The notes under the pieces are model-generated. The model was given only the letters and a program-made list of their open reading frames with translations, was not told the DNA's origin and searched no databases. The position numbers and the translations under genes are program-made. This document shows positions 43,503-51,773 of a stretch of 64,000 bases of DNA, piece by piece. Location of the stretch: NCBI GenBank assembly GCA_016702505.1, contig JADJDU010000001.1, forward strand, positions 372,001-436,000, given 5' to 3'. Source of the stretch: Microthrixaceae bacterium (GTDB lineage: Bacteria > Actinomycetota > Acidimicrobiia > Acidimicrobiales > Iamiaceae). How positions within the stretch are numbered: the stretch's first letter is position 1; the number at the start of each line of letters is the position of its first letter.

Positions 43503-44570
43503 CTACCGCCCACTCCAGGGGCCTTTGAGGCCGGCCAGGCGGAAGGCGGCTCCGAGCACGGCAAAGGCTGCGATCTGGATCCAGAAGCTGCGGGTTTCCT
43601 CGGGGGGCCAGAATTTCTCCGACATTGCCAGCGCATGCAGGGTGTAGATGGTGAGGCTCATGGCACCGGCCCCGGAGATGATCGCGGTGGCTCGAGGCAG
43701 CACACGGGCCATCAGCAGGCAGACGCCGATCACCGCCAGGGCACTGCCGATGGTGGTGGCCAGCTCGAACGGGGTGCCCGAGTGGGCGGCGCTGACCGCC
43801 AACCACCAATTGGATCCACCGGGGATGAAGCCGGGTAGCCCGTAGTCGAGCTGGAAGTCGAGGTAGTCGAGGTCCTGGGTCCCCACGTCCTGGGCCAGTT
43901 CCTCGAGCACCCCGGCCCGGTAGACCAGTCGATCCGAGATGGCCACGGCGGTGACGGTCAGGGCCGCGCCTCCGATTGCGAGCCAGATTGCTGTGGCCCG
44001 ACGGCGAAGGTCGGTCCTACCGATGGCCAAGCCAACCCAGAAGTAGGTGATCCACACCAAGAACGGGTAGATGCCCTGGAGGTGTTCGGTGACCGTGCCC
44101 CATCCGGTGACGCTCCAGTTCGGCCACCACGACATCACCCAGACCAGAAGCAGCGGTCCAGCCACCACCCAGGCTCCGGCCAGGATGGCCAGGTTCCGGG
44201 GACGCCAGCCCAAGAACGGCAACATCGTCACCATGATCACCGCATAGCTCTGGAGCACCACCGCAATGGGGGTGCCGGCATGGGTCAGACCGATTCCAAT
44301 GGCGTAGAGGAGTACCGAACGGACTACCAGCCCTACCGAGCGAGCCGTTCGCTCCCGGCCTTTCACCGGGGAGGTGCCTCCGGTCATGAGGGCAAGGCTG
44401 AGCCCGGCCAGCACCGCGAAGAGCGCCGATGCCCGACCAGCGGCCAACCGATGGGCAAGAGAGATCTCGCGGTCATAGAGCGGGTGGTACAGGTGGGTGG
44501 CGATCATCCCGGCCAGGGCAAGGGCCCGGGCCAGATCGATTCCCACCAGCCGGCTCGAGGGGAGGTTCAC
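43503..44570 (-). CDS. HGSNAT/DUF1624-like membrane acyltransferase
   Basis: 355 aa, about ten membrane helices. The N-terminal RLVGIDLARALALAGMIATHLYHPL, with an early His in helix 1-2, resembles the heparan-alpha-glucosaminide N-acetyltransferase/DUF1624 superfamily, which passes acetyl groups across membranes to sugars. The sequence FVLWITYFWVGLAIGRTDL and the C-terminal MSLTIYTLHALAMS also fit. Alternatively it is a DUF418-type protein; the superfamily is firmer than the subfamily. It is convergent with the methyltransferase and divergent from the FAD oxidoreductase. Confidence 0.75.
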   Translation of the reverse strand: MNLPSSRLVGIDLARALALAGMIATHLYHPLYDREISLAHRLAAGRASALFAVLAGLSLALMTGGTSPVKGRERTARSVGLVVRSVLLYAIGIGLTHAGTPIAVVLQSYAVIMVTMLPFLGWRPRNLAILAGAWVVAGPLLLVWVMSWWPNWSVTGWGTVTEHLQGIYPFLVWITYFWVGLAIGRTDLRRRATAIWLAIGGAALTVTAVAISDRLVYRAGVLEELAQDVGTQDLDYLDFQLDYGLPGFIPGGSNWWLAVSAAHSGTPFELATTIGSALAVIGVCLLMARVLPRATAIISGAGAMSLTIYTLHALAMSEKFWPPEETRSFWIQIAAFAVLGAAFRLAGLKGPWSGR

Positions 44571-44707
44571 CCGAAGGGCGGAGGTCAGCTTGGCGATGCG
44601 CCATTGTGCCCGCCCGGCACCCGTCCTCCGAAGGTGGATCGAGCGCCCTTCATTGTCGTTCGATCACCTGACCCCGATAGCTGGATGGGAGCGTTAGCGT
44701 CGCCGAG

Positions 44708-46168
44708 GTGAACGCCGCCGGTTCAATAGCTGGTCGCAGGTCGTCGGGGGAACCTGTCGACGTGGTCATCGTCGGCTCGGGGCCCAACGGGCTGACCGCG
44801 GCCGCGGTGATGGCCCGAGCGGGATGGTCGGTCCAGGTCCTGGAGGCGTCGGCTGAGATCGGCGGCGGAACCCACACAGCCGAGTTGACGGTGCCGGGCC
44901 TGTCCCATGATGTCTGCTCAGCGGTCCATCCCTTCGGGGTGGCGTCGCCGGCTTTTGCCGAGTTGGGTCTGCAGGAGCACGGCCTGGCCTGGCGCTACGC
45001 GCCGGTAGATGTGGCTCACCCTCTCGACGGTGGCCGGGCCGGCGTCTTGTTCCGGTCCCTCGATGACACCGCCGACAACATGGCCGTCGACGGCAGGCGC
45101 TGGCGGTCGACGTTCGCACCGCTCACCGCCCGCGCCCCCGAACTGGCCGGTGATGTTCTCGGTCCGCTCGCCCGCATTCCCCGCCACCCCGCGACGTTGG
45201 CCCGCTTCGGGCTGTCGGCGGTGAGGCCGGCATCCGGGGTGGCTCGGCGATGGCAGACACCAGAAGCTCGAGCCCTCTTCGCCGGTATCGCCGCCCACGT
45301 CTACCGACCGTTGACCCAACCGGTGACCGCCTCGGCCGGGATGATGTTCGTGGCCATGGGCCACCGCTACGGCTGGCCGGTGGCCGAGGGGGGATCACGG
45401 TCCATCACCGACGCCCTCGCATCGGTGGTGACCGCGGCCGGGGGCATCATCGAGACGGGTAGGGAGGTGCGCTCCTTCGACGACCTACCGCCGCACCGGG
45501 TGGCGATCTTCGACGTCGGCCCGCCCGCCTTCGCCCGAATCGCCGGCGAACATCAGCCTCCCCGTATCCGGCGGGCGTATCAGCGGTTCCGCTACGGGCC
45601 GGGCGCGTTCAAGGTGGACCTGGCGGTGCAGGGAGGGGTGCCGTGGGTCAACGAACACGTCGGCCGGGCTGGCACCGTTCACCTGGGAGGCACGTTCGAG
45701 GAGGTGGCGGCGGCCGAGTCGGCCATCCATCGGGGGCAGATGCCGGTGCGTCCCTTCGTGCTCGTGGCCCAGCAGTACCTGGCTGATCCCGGCCGGTCGG
45801 TCGGTGATGTACACCCGGTCTGGGCTTATGCCCATGTCCCGGCCGGTTGGACCGGTGACGCCACCGAGGCGGTGATCGACCAACTGGAGCGGTTCGCTCC
45901 GGGTGTGAGGGATCGCATCGTGGGTTTGGCTGTCCGTTCCACCACCGACTTGGCTCGGCACAACCCGAACTACGTGGGCGGTGACGTGGCCGCCGGAGCC
46001 AACGACCCGATCCAGCTCGCGTTCCGGCCGCGGGTCACGTTCCACCCCTATGACACCGGGATAGCGGGGATGTTCCTGTGCTCGGCGTCTACCCCGCCGG
46101 GGGCGGGCGTGCACGGCATGGCCGGTTTCCACGCCGCCCACCGAGCCCTCGCCCATCTGGGTCGCTGA
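44708..46168 (+). CDS. FAD-dependent oxidoreductase, phytoene-desaturase-like
   Basis: 486 aa, GTG start. The N-terminal dinucleotide fold is clear: DVVIVGSGPNGLTAAAVMARAGWSVQVLEA, then EIGGGTHTAEL. The C-terminal GMFLCSASTPPGAGVHGMAGFHAAHRAL is the FAD/substrate-domain signature of the phytoene dehydrogenase (PDS-like) superfamily. The family acts on carotenoids, and distant members on other hydrophobic substrates. No carotenoid synthesis gene is nearby, so the real substrate is unclear. It ends 29 bp before the convergent acyl-CoA dehydrogenase. Confidence 0.85.
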   Translation: MNAAGSIAGRRSSGEPVDVVIVGSGPNGLTAAAVMARAGWSVQVLEASAEIGGGTHTAELTVPGLSHDVCSAVHPFGVASPAFAELGLQEHGLAWRYAPVDVAHPLDGGRAGVLFRSLDDTADNMAVDGRRWRSTFAPLTARAPELAGDVLGPLARIPRHPATLARFGLSAVRPASGVARRWQTPEARALFAGIAAHVYRPLTQPVTASAGMMFVAMGHRYGWPVAEGGSRSITDALASVVTAAGGIIETGREVRSFDDLPPHRVAIFDVGPPAFARIAGEHQPPRIRRAYQRFRYGPGAFKVDLAVQGGVPWVNEHVGRAGTVHLGGTFEEVAAAESAIHRGQMPVRPFVLVAQQYLADPGRSVGDVHPVWAYAHVPAGWTGDATEAVIDQLERFAPGVRDRIVGLAVRSTTDLARHNPNYVGGDVAAGANDPIQLAFRPRVTFHPYDTGIAGMFLCSASTPPGAGVHGMAGFHAAHRALAHLGR

Positions 46169-46196
46169 CCGGGAGCCGCCCGTAGAGGGCGACCGG

Positions 46197-48497
46197 TCAG
46201 CGGTTGCGGGGGAGTTGGAGGCCGCGCTCGGCGATGATGCCGCGGAGGACCTCGCTGGTACCGCCGTAGATGGTGGTGACCTGGCAGTGGCGGTAGATGG
46301 CCTCTATCCAGCCGTGGGCCAGGTCAGCTCCGGCGCTGGGATCGCCGTGGCGGCGAAGCCCGTCGGCACCCAACGCGTCGATCAGTTCGTTGCCGGCGAA
46401 CTGGTAGTGCTCGGTGGTGAACAACTTGGCCATCGTGCCTTCCACACCGGGCAGCGTGTGGTTGGCAGCCATCCACGCCGCCCTCCAGCCCAAGAGGTTG
46501 GACACCTCGTTGCCGATGGCGATTCGAGCCAGTCGTTCCCGTACCAGGGGGTCGTCGATCATGACGCCACCGTCGGGGGACAGGGCATCTCGGGCCCAGG
46601 TGAGGCCGTGGTCGAGGAGGCGGACGAGCTCGCCATACCAGGCGGAGTTCCGCTCGAAGACCAGTGCGGTCATCATGACCTTCCAGCCTCCGTCCACTTC
46701 GCCCACGCGGTAGCGGTCGTCGACCTTGACGTCGTCGTAGTAGGTGATGTTGGTCCGCTCGCCGCCCATGGTGTGGACCGGGGTGAAGGAGATGCCGGGG
46801 GTGTCCATCGGCACCACGAACATGGTGAGGCCCTTGTGCTTGGCCACCTCGGTGTTGGTGCGGGTGAGCAGGAACACGTAGTGGGCCTCGTGGGCCAGGG
46901 TGGTGAACATCTTCTGGCCGTTGATGGTCCACTGGTCGCCGTCGCGGACGGCCTTGGTGGCCACCGACGCCACGTCGGAGCCGGCATCGGGCTCGCTGTA
47001 GCCGAGGCAGCACATGGCCCGGCCCGAGAGGATCTCGGGGATGATCGTCTGCTTCTGCCACTCGGTGCCGTCGATGAGCAGGGTGTGGGCTACCAGCGAG
47101 GCCACCCCGAGGCCGTCGACCGGAGCACCGGAGAGGTACATCTCTTCGGACAGGGAGTTCATCTCCAGCGGGGAACGGCCCTGGCCCCCGAACTCGGCGG
47201 GCCAACCGGCCGAGATCCAGCCCGCTTCGGCCATCTTGGTGTGCAGGCCCCAGTCGTGGATGGTGCCGGTGTGGTGCGCGGTCTCGATCACTTCTTCGGT
47301 CACGTGCTCGGCCAGGAAGGCCCGCACCTCGGACCGGAAGGCCTCGACATCGGGGCCGAGACGGAAGTCGAAGCCGCCGCCGTCGTCGCCGGTGGCCTGG
47401 GCCGGAGAGTCGACGGAGCCGGTGCCGTGGGTGGGTCGGAACGCCGAGCCCGGGATCGGGCCGGTGGCCTCGTCTCCCCACAGGAGCTCGGCTAGGGCTT
47501 GGAGCTCACGTCGGGGGTCGCCCAGCAACAGCCGGGTGGCCTTGGCCCGACGGAAGTGGAGCTGGATGTCGTACTCCTCCATGAACCCGTAGCCGCCGTG
47601 GACGTGCAGTGCCCACGCCGCCACCCGTTGGGCCGTGTCGCCGGCGAACCAGAAGGCCATGGTGGGGAACGAGGTGGCGACGGGGTCGCCCACGTCCAGC
47701 GCCCACACCGCCTTGTTGGACAGCAGGTCGGCACCGTCGAGGTCGGTGGCCAGGTCGGCGAAGCGGTGCTGAACGGCCTGGAACGAGCCGACGGGGACGT
47801 CGAACTGCTTGCGGTCGATGGCGTACTGGATGCCGATGGCCTGGGCATCTCGGGCCAACCCCACCAACCAGCGGGCGGTGAGGGCGCGCCACTCGTCCAC
47901 CGCTATGGCATGGGCGGCTACCGCTTCGGGGCCTGACGCGATGACGGTGCAGCCCTCGCCGGTGACCGAGACGTCGGCGAGGGGGGCCGAACCCAGGTTG
48001 GACGGCGAACCGGGCAGGTCGTTGCGGACGACCAGCACCAGGTCTTCACCGTCGAGGGCCACCACCGCATCGGCCACCGCGGCGCCGGGAACCAGGGTGG
48101 CCACTCCGTTTGTGGCCGGGCGCACGGCGAGTGCCACCGGTTCCCCGCCCTGGGCCAGCGTGTCGAGCGCGGAGGCAGCCGCGCCAGAGGTATCGGTGCC
48201 GGCGACCCGGGCCAGGAGGCGGGCCGCCACCATCGTCTCCACCACGGGCGCGGGGGCGAGGCGGGCGCCACAAGCGTCGGCCACCACGGCCAGGTCGCGC
48301 AGTGTGGCACCGGACCCACCCTGTTCCTCGGCCACGCCCAGCGTTGGAACCCCGATGGCGGTCAGGCCGTCCCAGACCTTGGGGTCCCAGCCCAGCGGTT
48401 CGGCCCGGCGGATGGATTCGGCGTCGGCAGCCTTTTCCAAGAAGCCGGCCACGGCCTCGCGCAGGGCGTCTTGTACCTCGGTGTGGGACAGGTGCAT
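46197..48497 (-). CDS. Fused two-domain acyl-CoA dehydrogenase, FadE34/ChsE3-like
   Basis: 766 aa, twice the usual size. Residues ~1-345 are one acyl-CoA dehydrogenase fold lacking several cofactor residues (LSHTEVQDALREAVAGFLEK to FMEEYDIQLHFRRAKATRLLLG). A ~40-aa linker leads to a second, canonical domain (FRSEVRAFLAEHV, CCLGYSEPDAGSDVASV, INGQKMFTTLAHEAHYVFLLTRT, TIYGGTSEVLRGIIAERGL). A fused tandem of this kind is the architecture of M. tuberculosis FadE34 (ChsE3), which oxidises sterol side-chain acyl-CoA. A perfect KstR-type palindrome sits 11 bp upstream of the ATG. The assignment to sterols is inferred from architecture, operator and neighbours. Confidence 0.85.
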   Translation of the reverse strand: MHLSHTEVQDALREAVAGFLEKAADAESIRRAEPLGWDPKVWDGLTAIGVPTLGVAEEQGGSGATLRDLAVVADACGARLAPAPVVETMVAARLLARVAGTDTSGAAASALDTLAQGGEPVALAVRPATNGVATLVPGAAVADAVVALDGEDLVLVVRNDLPGSPSNLGSAPLADVSVTGEGCTVIASGPEAVAAHAIAVDEWRALTARWLVGLARDAQAIGIQYAIDRKQFDVPVGSFQAVQHRFADLATDLDGADLLSNKAVWALDVGDPVATSFPTMAFWFAGDTAQRVAAWALHVHGGYGFMEEYDIQLHFRRAKATRLLLGDPRRELQALAELLWGDEATGPIPGSAFRPTHGTGSVDSPAQATGDDGGGFDFRLGPDVEAFRSEVRAFLAEHVTEEVIETAHHTGTIHDWGLHTKMAEAGWISAGWPAEFGGQGRSPLEMNSLSEEMYLSGAPVDGLGVASLVAHTLLIDGTEWQKQTIIPEILSGRAMCCLGYSEPDAGSDVASVATKAVRDGDQWTINGQKMFTTLAHEAHYVFLLTRTNTEVAKHKGLTMFVVPMDTPGISFTPVHTMGGERTNITYYDDVKVDDRYRVGEVDGGWKVMMTALVFERNSAWYGELVRLLDHGLTWARDALSPDGGVMIDDPLVRERLARIAIGNEVSNLLGWRAAWMAANHTLPGVEGTMAKLFTTEHYQFAGNELIDALGADGLRRHGDPSAGADLAHGWIEAIYRHCQVTTIYGGTSEVLRGIIAERGLQLPRNR

Positions 48498-48508
48498 GGG
48501 CGCGATGT

Positions 48509-48522
48509 TAGAACGTGTTCTA
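48509..48522 (-). promoter_or_regulatory. KstR-like operator
   Basis: TAGAACGTGTTCTA is a perfect palindrome and matches the established KstR consensus TnnAACnnGTTnnA at every fixed position. It lies 11 bp upstream of the ATG of the fused acyl-CoA dehydrogenase, where a bound repressor would cover a promoter with little or no leader. Confidence 0.75.
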
Positions 48523-48598
48523 GTTGGCGCGGCAGTCGAGGATCGGGGTGCACCACCCGCCTGTCGAGTGGGGCCACCGGGTGTCGGTTGATCCGGGC

Positions 48599-49804
48599 TC
48601 AGCCCAGGGCGCCGGCGTCGCGCAACGCTGAGATGTGCTCGTCGTCGTAGCCGAGGACCTGGCGCAGCACCTCTTCGCTGTGCTGGCCGACGGTGGGGGC
48701 CTTGGTGGGGGTGGGCATCTCCACGTCGAGGAACTTGATGGGGGACGGGAGCTGGTCGCAGCCCAGCACCTCGGCGGGGATCCAGGGGAAACGGTCCTGG
48801 AACTGGGGGTCGTCAGCCAGGGTCTGGGGAGTGTTGACCGACACGATGGGCACGTTCACGTCCAGGCCGAGCTGCACCCATTCCCGAGCGGTACGGGTCA
48901 GGAAGATGTCGCGCAGCTGAGCTCGGAGCTCGACGTTGCCGACCGCGTGGTCGGCGAACTTCGCGCCAGGGTGGGCTTCGAACAGCTCGTAGCGGTCCAC
49001 GGCCCGGCAGAAGTTCTCCCAGAACTCGCGCTCGGACGCCTGGAGGAGCACGTACTGATGGTCGGAGGCTTCATAGAACTGGTAGCGGACCCCGTCGCGC
49101 ATGCCCGCTGTACCCGGTGCTCGCCGCTCGTAGTTGTCCGAGGCGTTGCCGGTCACTTCGTCCTCGGGACGCTCGTATGCCTTCCAGGTCTCGCTGCGCA
49201 GCCAGTCCATGGCCGCGGCCGCGTCGCTCTGGGCGATCTCCAGCCGTGCCCCGTGCCCGGTGGCCCGAGCCTGGATGACGCCGGCCAGAACACCGAGGGC
49301 GCCGAACAACGGACCGGCGTGGATGCCGACGGAGGGATGCTCGGGGATGGCGGCGAACCCGTCTTCGGTGATCTCAGGCTTGACCAGTCCGGCCCATACG
49401 TCGTACGCCACGCCGTGGCTGGGTAGGTCGGCGTAGGGGCCGGTCATGCCGTACCCCGAGATGGTGCAGAAGACGATCCGGGGGTTGACCTCTCGGAGGC
49501 GGTCATAGCCCAGGCCCCGCTTCTCCAGCCCCCCGGGTCGCATGGCCTCGATGACCACGTCGGCGTCTCGCACCAGATCCAGGTAGGTCTCGACGCCCTC
49601 GGGGGTGCGGAGGTCGAGCACGAGGGATCGCTTTCCCCGGTTCACGTGGAGGTGCATCAGCGAGACGCCCTCGACGATGGGCCAGGTCATCTGGCGGATG
49701 TAGTCGCCCGAGGGGGTCTCGATCTTGATGACCTCGGCGCCCATGTCGGCGAGCGCGGTGGTGATGGCGGCGGGGCCGAGCATGGAGCTCTCGATGATCC
49801 GCAC
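48599..49804 (-). CDS. CaiB/BaiF family CoA-transferase or racemase (N-terminus disputed)
   Basis: 401 aa from a GTG at 49804. Family III CoA-transferase features: MLGPAAITTALADMGAEVIKIETPSGDYIRQM, HLHVNRGKRSLVLDL, GLGYDRLREVNPRIVFCTISGYGMTGPY, and the likely catalytic Asp in ARLEIAQSDAAAAMDW. The frame upstream (RPLSGV) also looks conserved but has no start codon. An ATG at 49842 in another frame (MTATTSTAG) would join as GPLSGVRIIESS if one C were added to the run at 49813-49816. The true gene probably starts at 49842. Steroid degraders use relatives of this family as 2-methylacyl-CoA racemase or for CoA transfer. Confidence 0.85.
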   Translation of the reverse strand: MRIIESSMLGPAAITTALADMGAEVIKIETPSGDYIRQMTWPIVEGVSLMHLHVNRGKRSLVLDLRTPEGVETYLDLVRDADVVIEAMRPGGLEKRGLGYDRLREVNPRIVFCTISGYGMTGPYADLPSHGVAYDVWAGLVKPEITEDGFAAIPEHPSVGIHAGPLFGALGVLAGVIQARATGHGARLEIAQSDAAAAMDWLRSETWKAYERPEDEVTGNASDNYERRAPGTAGMRDGVRYQFYEASDHQYVLLQASEREFWENFCRAVDRYELFEAHPGAKFADHAVGNVELRAQLRDIFLTRTAREWVQLGLDVNVPIVSVNTPQTLADDPQFQDRFPWIPAEVLGCDQLPSPIKFLDVEMPTPTKAPTVGQHSEEVLRQVLGYDDEHISALRDAGALG

Positions 49805-49909
49805 CCCCGAGAGGGGCCGGCGGTGCTGGTCGTGGCGGTCATGGCTCGGGTCCTCGGTGTGGTGGAGGGGTCGGGGCTGAGAGTCGGCGCGGCGGCCGCC
49901 CCGAAATCC

Positions 49910-49922
49910 GACGGTCCGTCAG
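49910..49922 (-). promoter_or_regulatory. TGAC-N5-GTCA-like palindrome, CaiB-like gene side
   Basis: On the minus strand this reads TGACGGACCGTCG, matching TGAC-N5-GTCA at all but the last base. It is about 70 bp upstream of the likely start at 49842 and is the fourth member of the set described at 49998, 56020 and 60009. Confidence 0.45.
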
Positions 49923-49997
49923 GATGGTAGGCGGGCTGGGCTCCTGGCCCGGCCCGTTCAGCCGATGCTGGGGGCCGGTCCGTTGTTCCCGGCTTTC

Positions 49998-50010
49998 TGA
50001 CACACTGTCA
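49998..50010 (+). promoter_or_regulatory. TGAC-N5-GTCA palindrome upstream of the acyl-CoA ligase
   Basis: TGACACACTGTCA, extended to CTGACA-CAC-TGTCAG (49997-50011), a perfect inverted repeat ending 3 bp before the ATG at 50014. Likely operator of a TetR- or GntR-like regulator not encoded here. Confidence 0.55.
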
Positions 50011-50013
50011 GCC

Positions 50014-51711
50014 ATGAGCGAGGGGACCAGCGCCACCGATCCGCAGACCGAGGTCGAAGGAGCGGACACGCCACCGCCCACCACCTACAACTTCGCCGAT
50101 CTGTGGGAAGCGGTGTGGCCCCGGGCTGCCAGCCGCACCGCCCTGGTGTGTGGACCTCAGCGCCCCACCTACCGGGAGCTGGCCGAGCGGGCCAACCGCC
50201 TGGCCCACCACCTCCGCTCCGCGGGGGTGGGTCCCGGCGACAAGGTCGCCCTGTTCCTCAAGAACGATCAGGCCTACCTGGAGGCGATGATCGCCGCCTT
50301 CACCCTTCGAGCGGCCACCGTGAACATCAACCACCGCTACACCGGCGAGGAGCTGCGCGCCCTGCTGGAGGATTCGGGCTCGGTGGCCATGGTCGTTCAC
50401 CGGTCCCTGACGGCGCTGGTGGCCACCGTGGCCGATTCCGTAGCCGACATGAAGGCGATCCTGGTGGTGGACGACCCTGTCCCCACCGATTCGGACCCCG
50501 ACCCCGTCGACCTGCCCGGGGCGGTGGGCTACGAGGAAGCCCTGGCCGCATCCTCGCCCGACCCGGTGGTCACCGAAGGCCGTTCTGGTGAAGACCTCTA
50601 CCTGATGTACACCGGCGGAACCACCGGGCGGCCCAAGGGCGTGGTGTGGCGTCAGGACGACGCCTACTTCGCCTGCATCGGCGGCGGCGACCCGATGCGC
50701 CTGCTCGGGCCGGTCGGCGACCCTTCCGAGGTCATCGATCGCATGGTCGCCGGGTTCGTGTACCTGCCGCTGGCCCCGTTGATGCACGCCGCCGCCCAAT
50801 GGACCACCTGGTCGTGGCTGCTGGCGGGCGGGACCACGGTGCTCATGCCGGGGAGTCTCGATCCTGAGGCGGTGTGGGATGCAGTGGCGGACGAGGGGGT
50901 CAATTCGCTGACCGTCATCGGTGACGCCGTGGGTCGACCCTTGGTCAAGGCCTGGGAGGAGCACCCCGACCGTTGGGACGTGACCAACCTCTTTGCCATC
51001 TCCAACGGTGGAGGGCCGATCTCCGCCGCCCTCAAGGCCAGGTTCGCCGAGCTGTTCCCAGGGCGAGCCATCGTGGACGGATTCGGTTCCTCCGAGAGCG
51101 GCGTGCAGGGGTCCCAGCGCCTCCAGGCCGGCGAGGTCGGGGCCGGTCTGACCCGCTTCGCTCCCGCTCCCGGCACCAAGGTGTTCGACCTCGACCTGCA
51201 CGAGGTGGAGCCCGGTTCGGGACGAGAGGGCCGGGTTGCCAACAGCGGGCGCCTCCCCGTCGGCTACCTGAACGACCCGGTCAAGACGGCCGAGACGTTC
51301 GTGGAGATCGATGGGGTCCGGTACTGCTTCACCGGAGACATGGCCACCGTGGAGGCCGACGGCACCATCCAACTCCTCGGTCGCGGATCGCAGTGCATCA
51401 ACACCGGGGGTGAGAAGGTCTTTCCTGAAGAGGTGGAAGCCCAGATCGTCGACCATCCCAAGGTCACCGACGTCTTGGTGGTCGGCGTGGCCGACGAACG
51501 GTGGGGCAGCGTGGTCACCGCGGTGGTCTCCCCGGCCAACCCGGAACAACCCCCGACGCTCGATGAACTGCGGGACCACCTGCGGGCCACGTTGGCCGGT
51601 TACAAACTGCCCAAGCACCTGGTGCTGGTGGACGAGGTGCTGCGCTCACCGGCGGGCAAGGCCGACTACCGCTGGGCCCGTGAGACGGCGGAGGACCAGG
51701 TCGGTTCCTGA
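50014..51711 (+). CDS. Acyl-CoA synthetase, FadD19/FadD17-like
   Basis: 565 aa from the ATG at 50014, preferred over upstream 49924 because the operator palindrome lies between. Adenylate-forming signatures: P-loop YLMYTGGTTGRPKGVVWR, GFGSSESG (A5), YCFTGDMATVEADGTIQLLGR (A7/A8) and the catalytic Lys region RSPAGKADYRWAR near the end. The wording around PKGVVWRQDD and PLMHAAAQWTTW resembles mycobacterial FadD19/FadD17, which load CoA on C26/C24 sterol side chains. Sterol use is inferred from this resemblance and the neighbours. Divergent from the CaiB-like gene. Confidence 0.88.
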   Translation: MSEGTSATDPQTEVEGADTPPPTTYNFADLWEAVWPRAASRTALVCGPQRPTYRELAERANRLAHHLRSAGVGPGDKVALFLKNDQAYLEAMIAAFTLRAATVNINHRYTGEELRALLEDSGSVAMVVHRSLTALVATVADSVADMKAILVVDDPVPTDSDPDPVDLPGAVGYEEALAASSPDPVVTEGRSGEDLYLMYTGGTTGRPKGVVWRQDDAYFACIGGGDPMRLLGPVGDPSEVIDRMVAGFVYLPLAPLMHAAAQWTTWSWLLAGGTTVLMPGSLDPEAVWDAVADEGVNSLTVIGDAVGRPLVKAWEEHPDRWDVTNLFAISNGGGPISAALKARFAELFPGRAIVDGFGSSESGVQGSQRLQAGEVGAGLTRFAPAPGTKVFDLDLHEVEPGSGREGRVANSGRLPVGYLNDPVKTAETFVEIDGVRYCFTGDMATVEADGTIQLLGRGSQCINTGGEKVFPEEVEAQIVDHPKVTDVLVVGVADERWGSVVTAVVSPANPEQPPTLDELRDHLRATLAGYKLPKHLVLVDEVLRSPAGKADYRWARETAEDQVGS

Positions 51712-51773
51712 CCGGTCTGGCGCAGTCGGGGCCGTCCGGGAACCGACCGGAGCCGGCCGACGTCACAACCGAC

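Noticed and set aside
50008..51618. 536-aa reverse-strand open frame over the acyl-CoA synthetase
   Set aside because: Antisense shadow of an intact adenylate-forming enzyme; Gly/His/Arg-rich with no recognisable motif or ribosome site.
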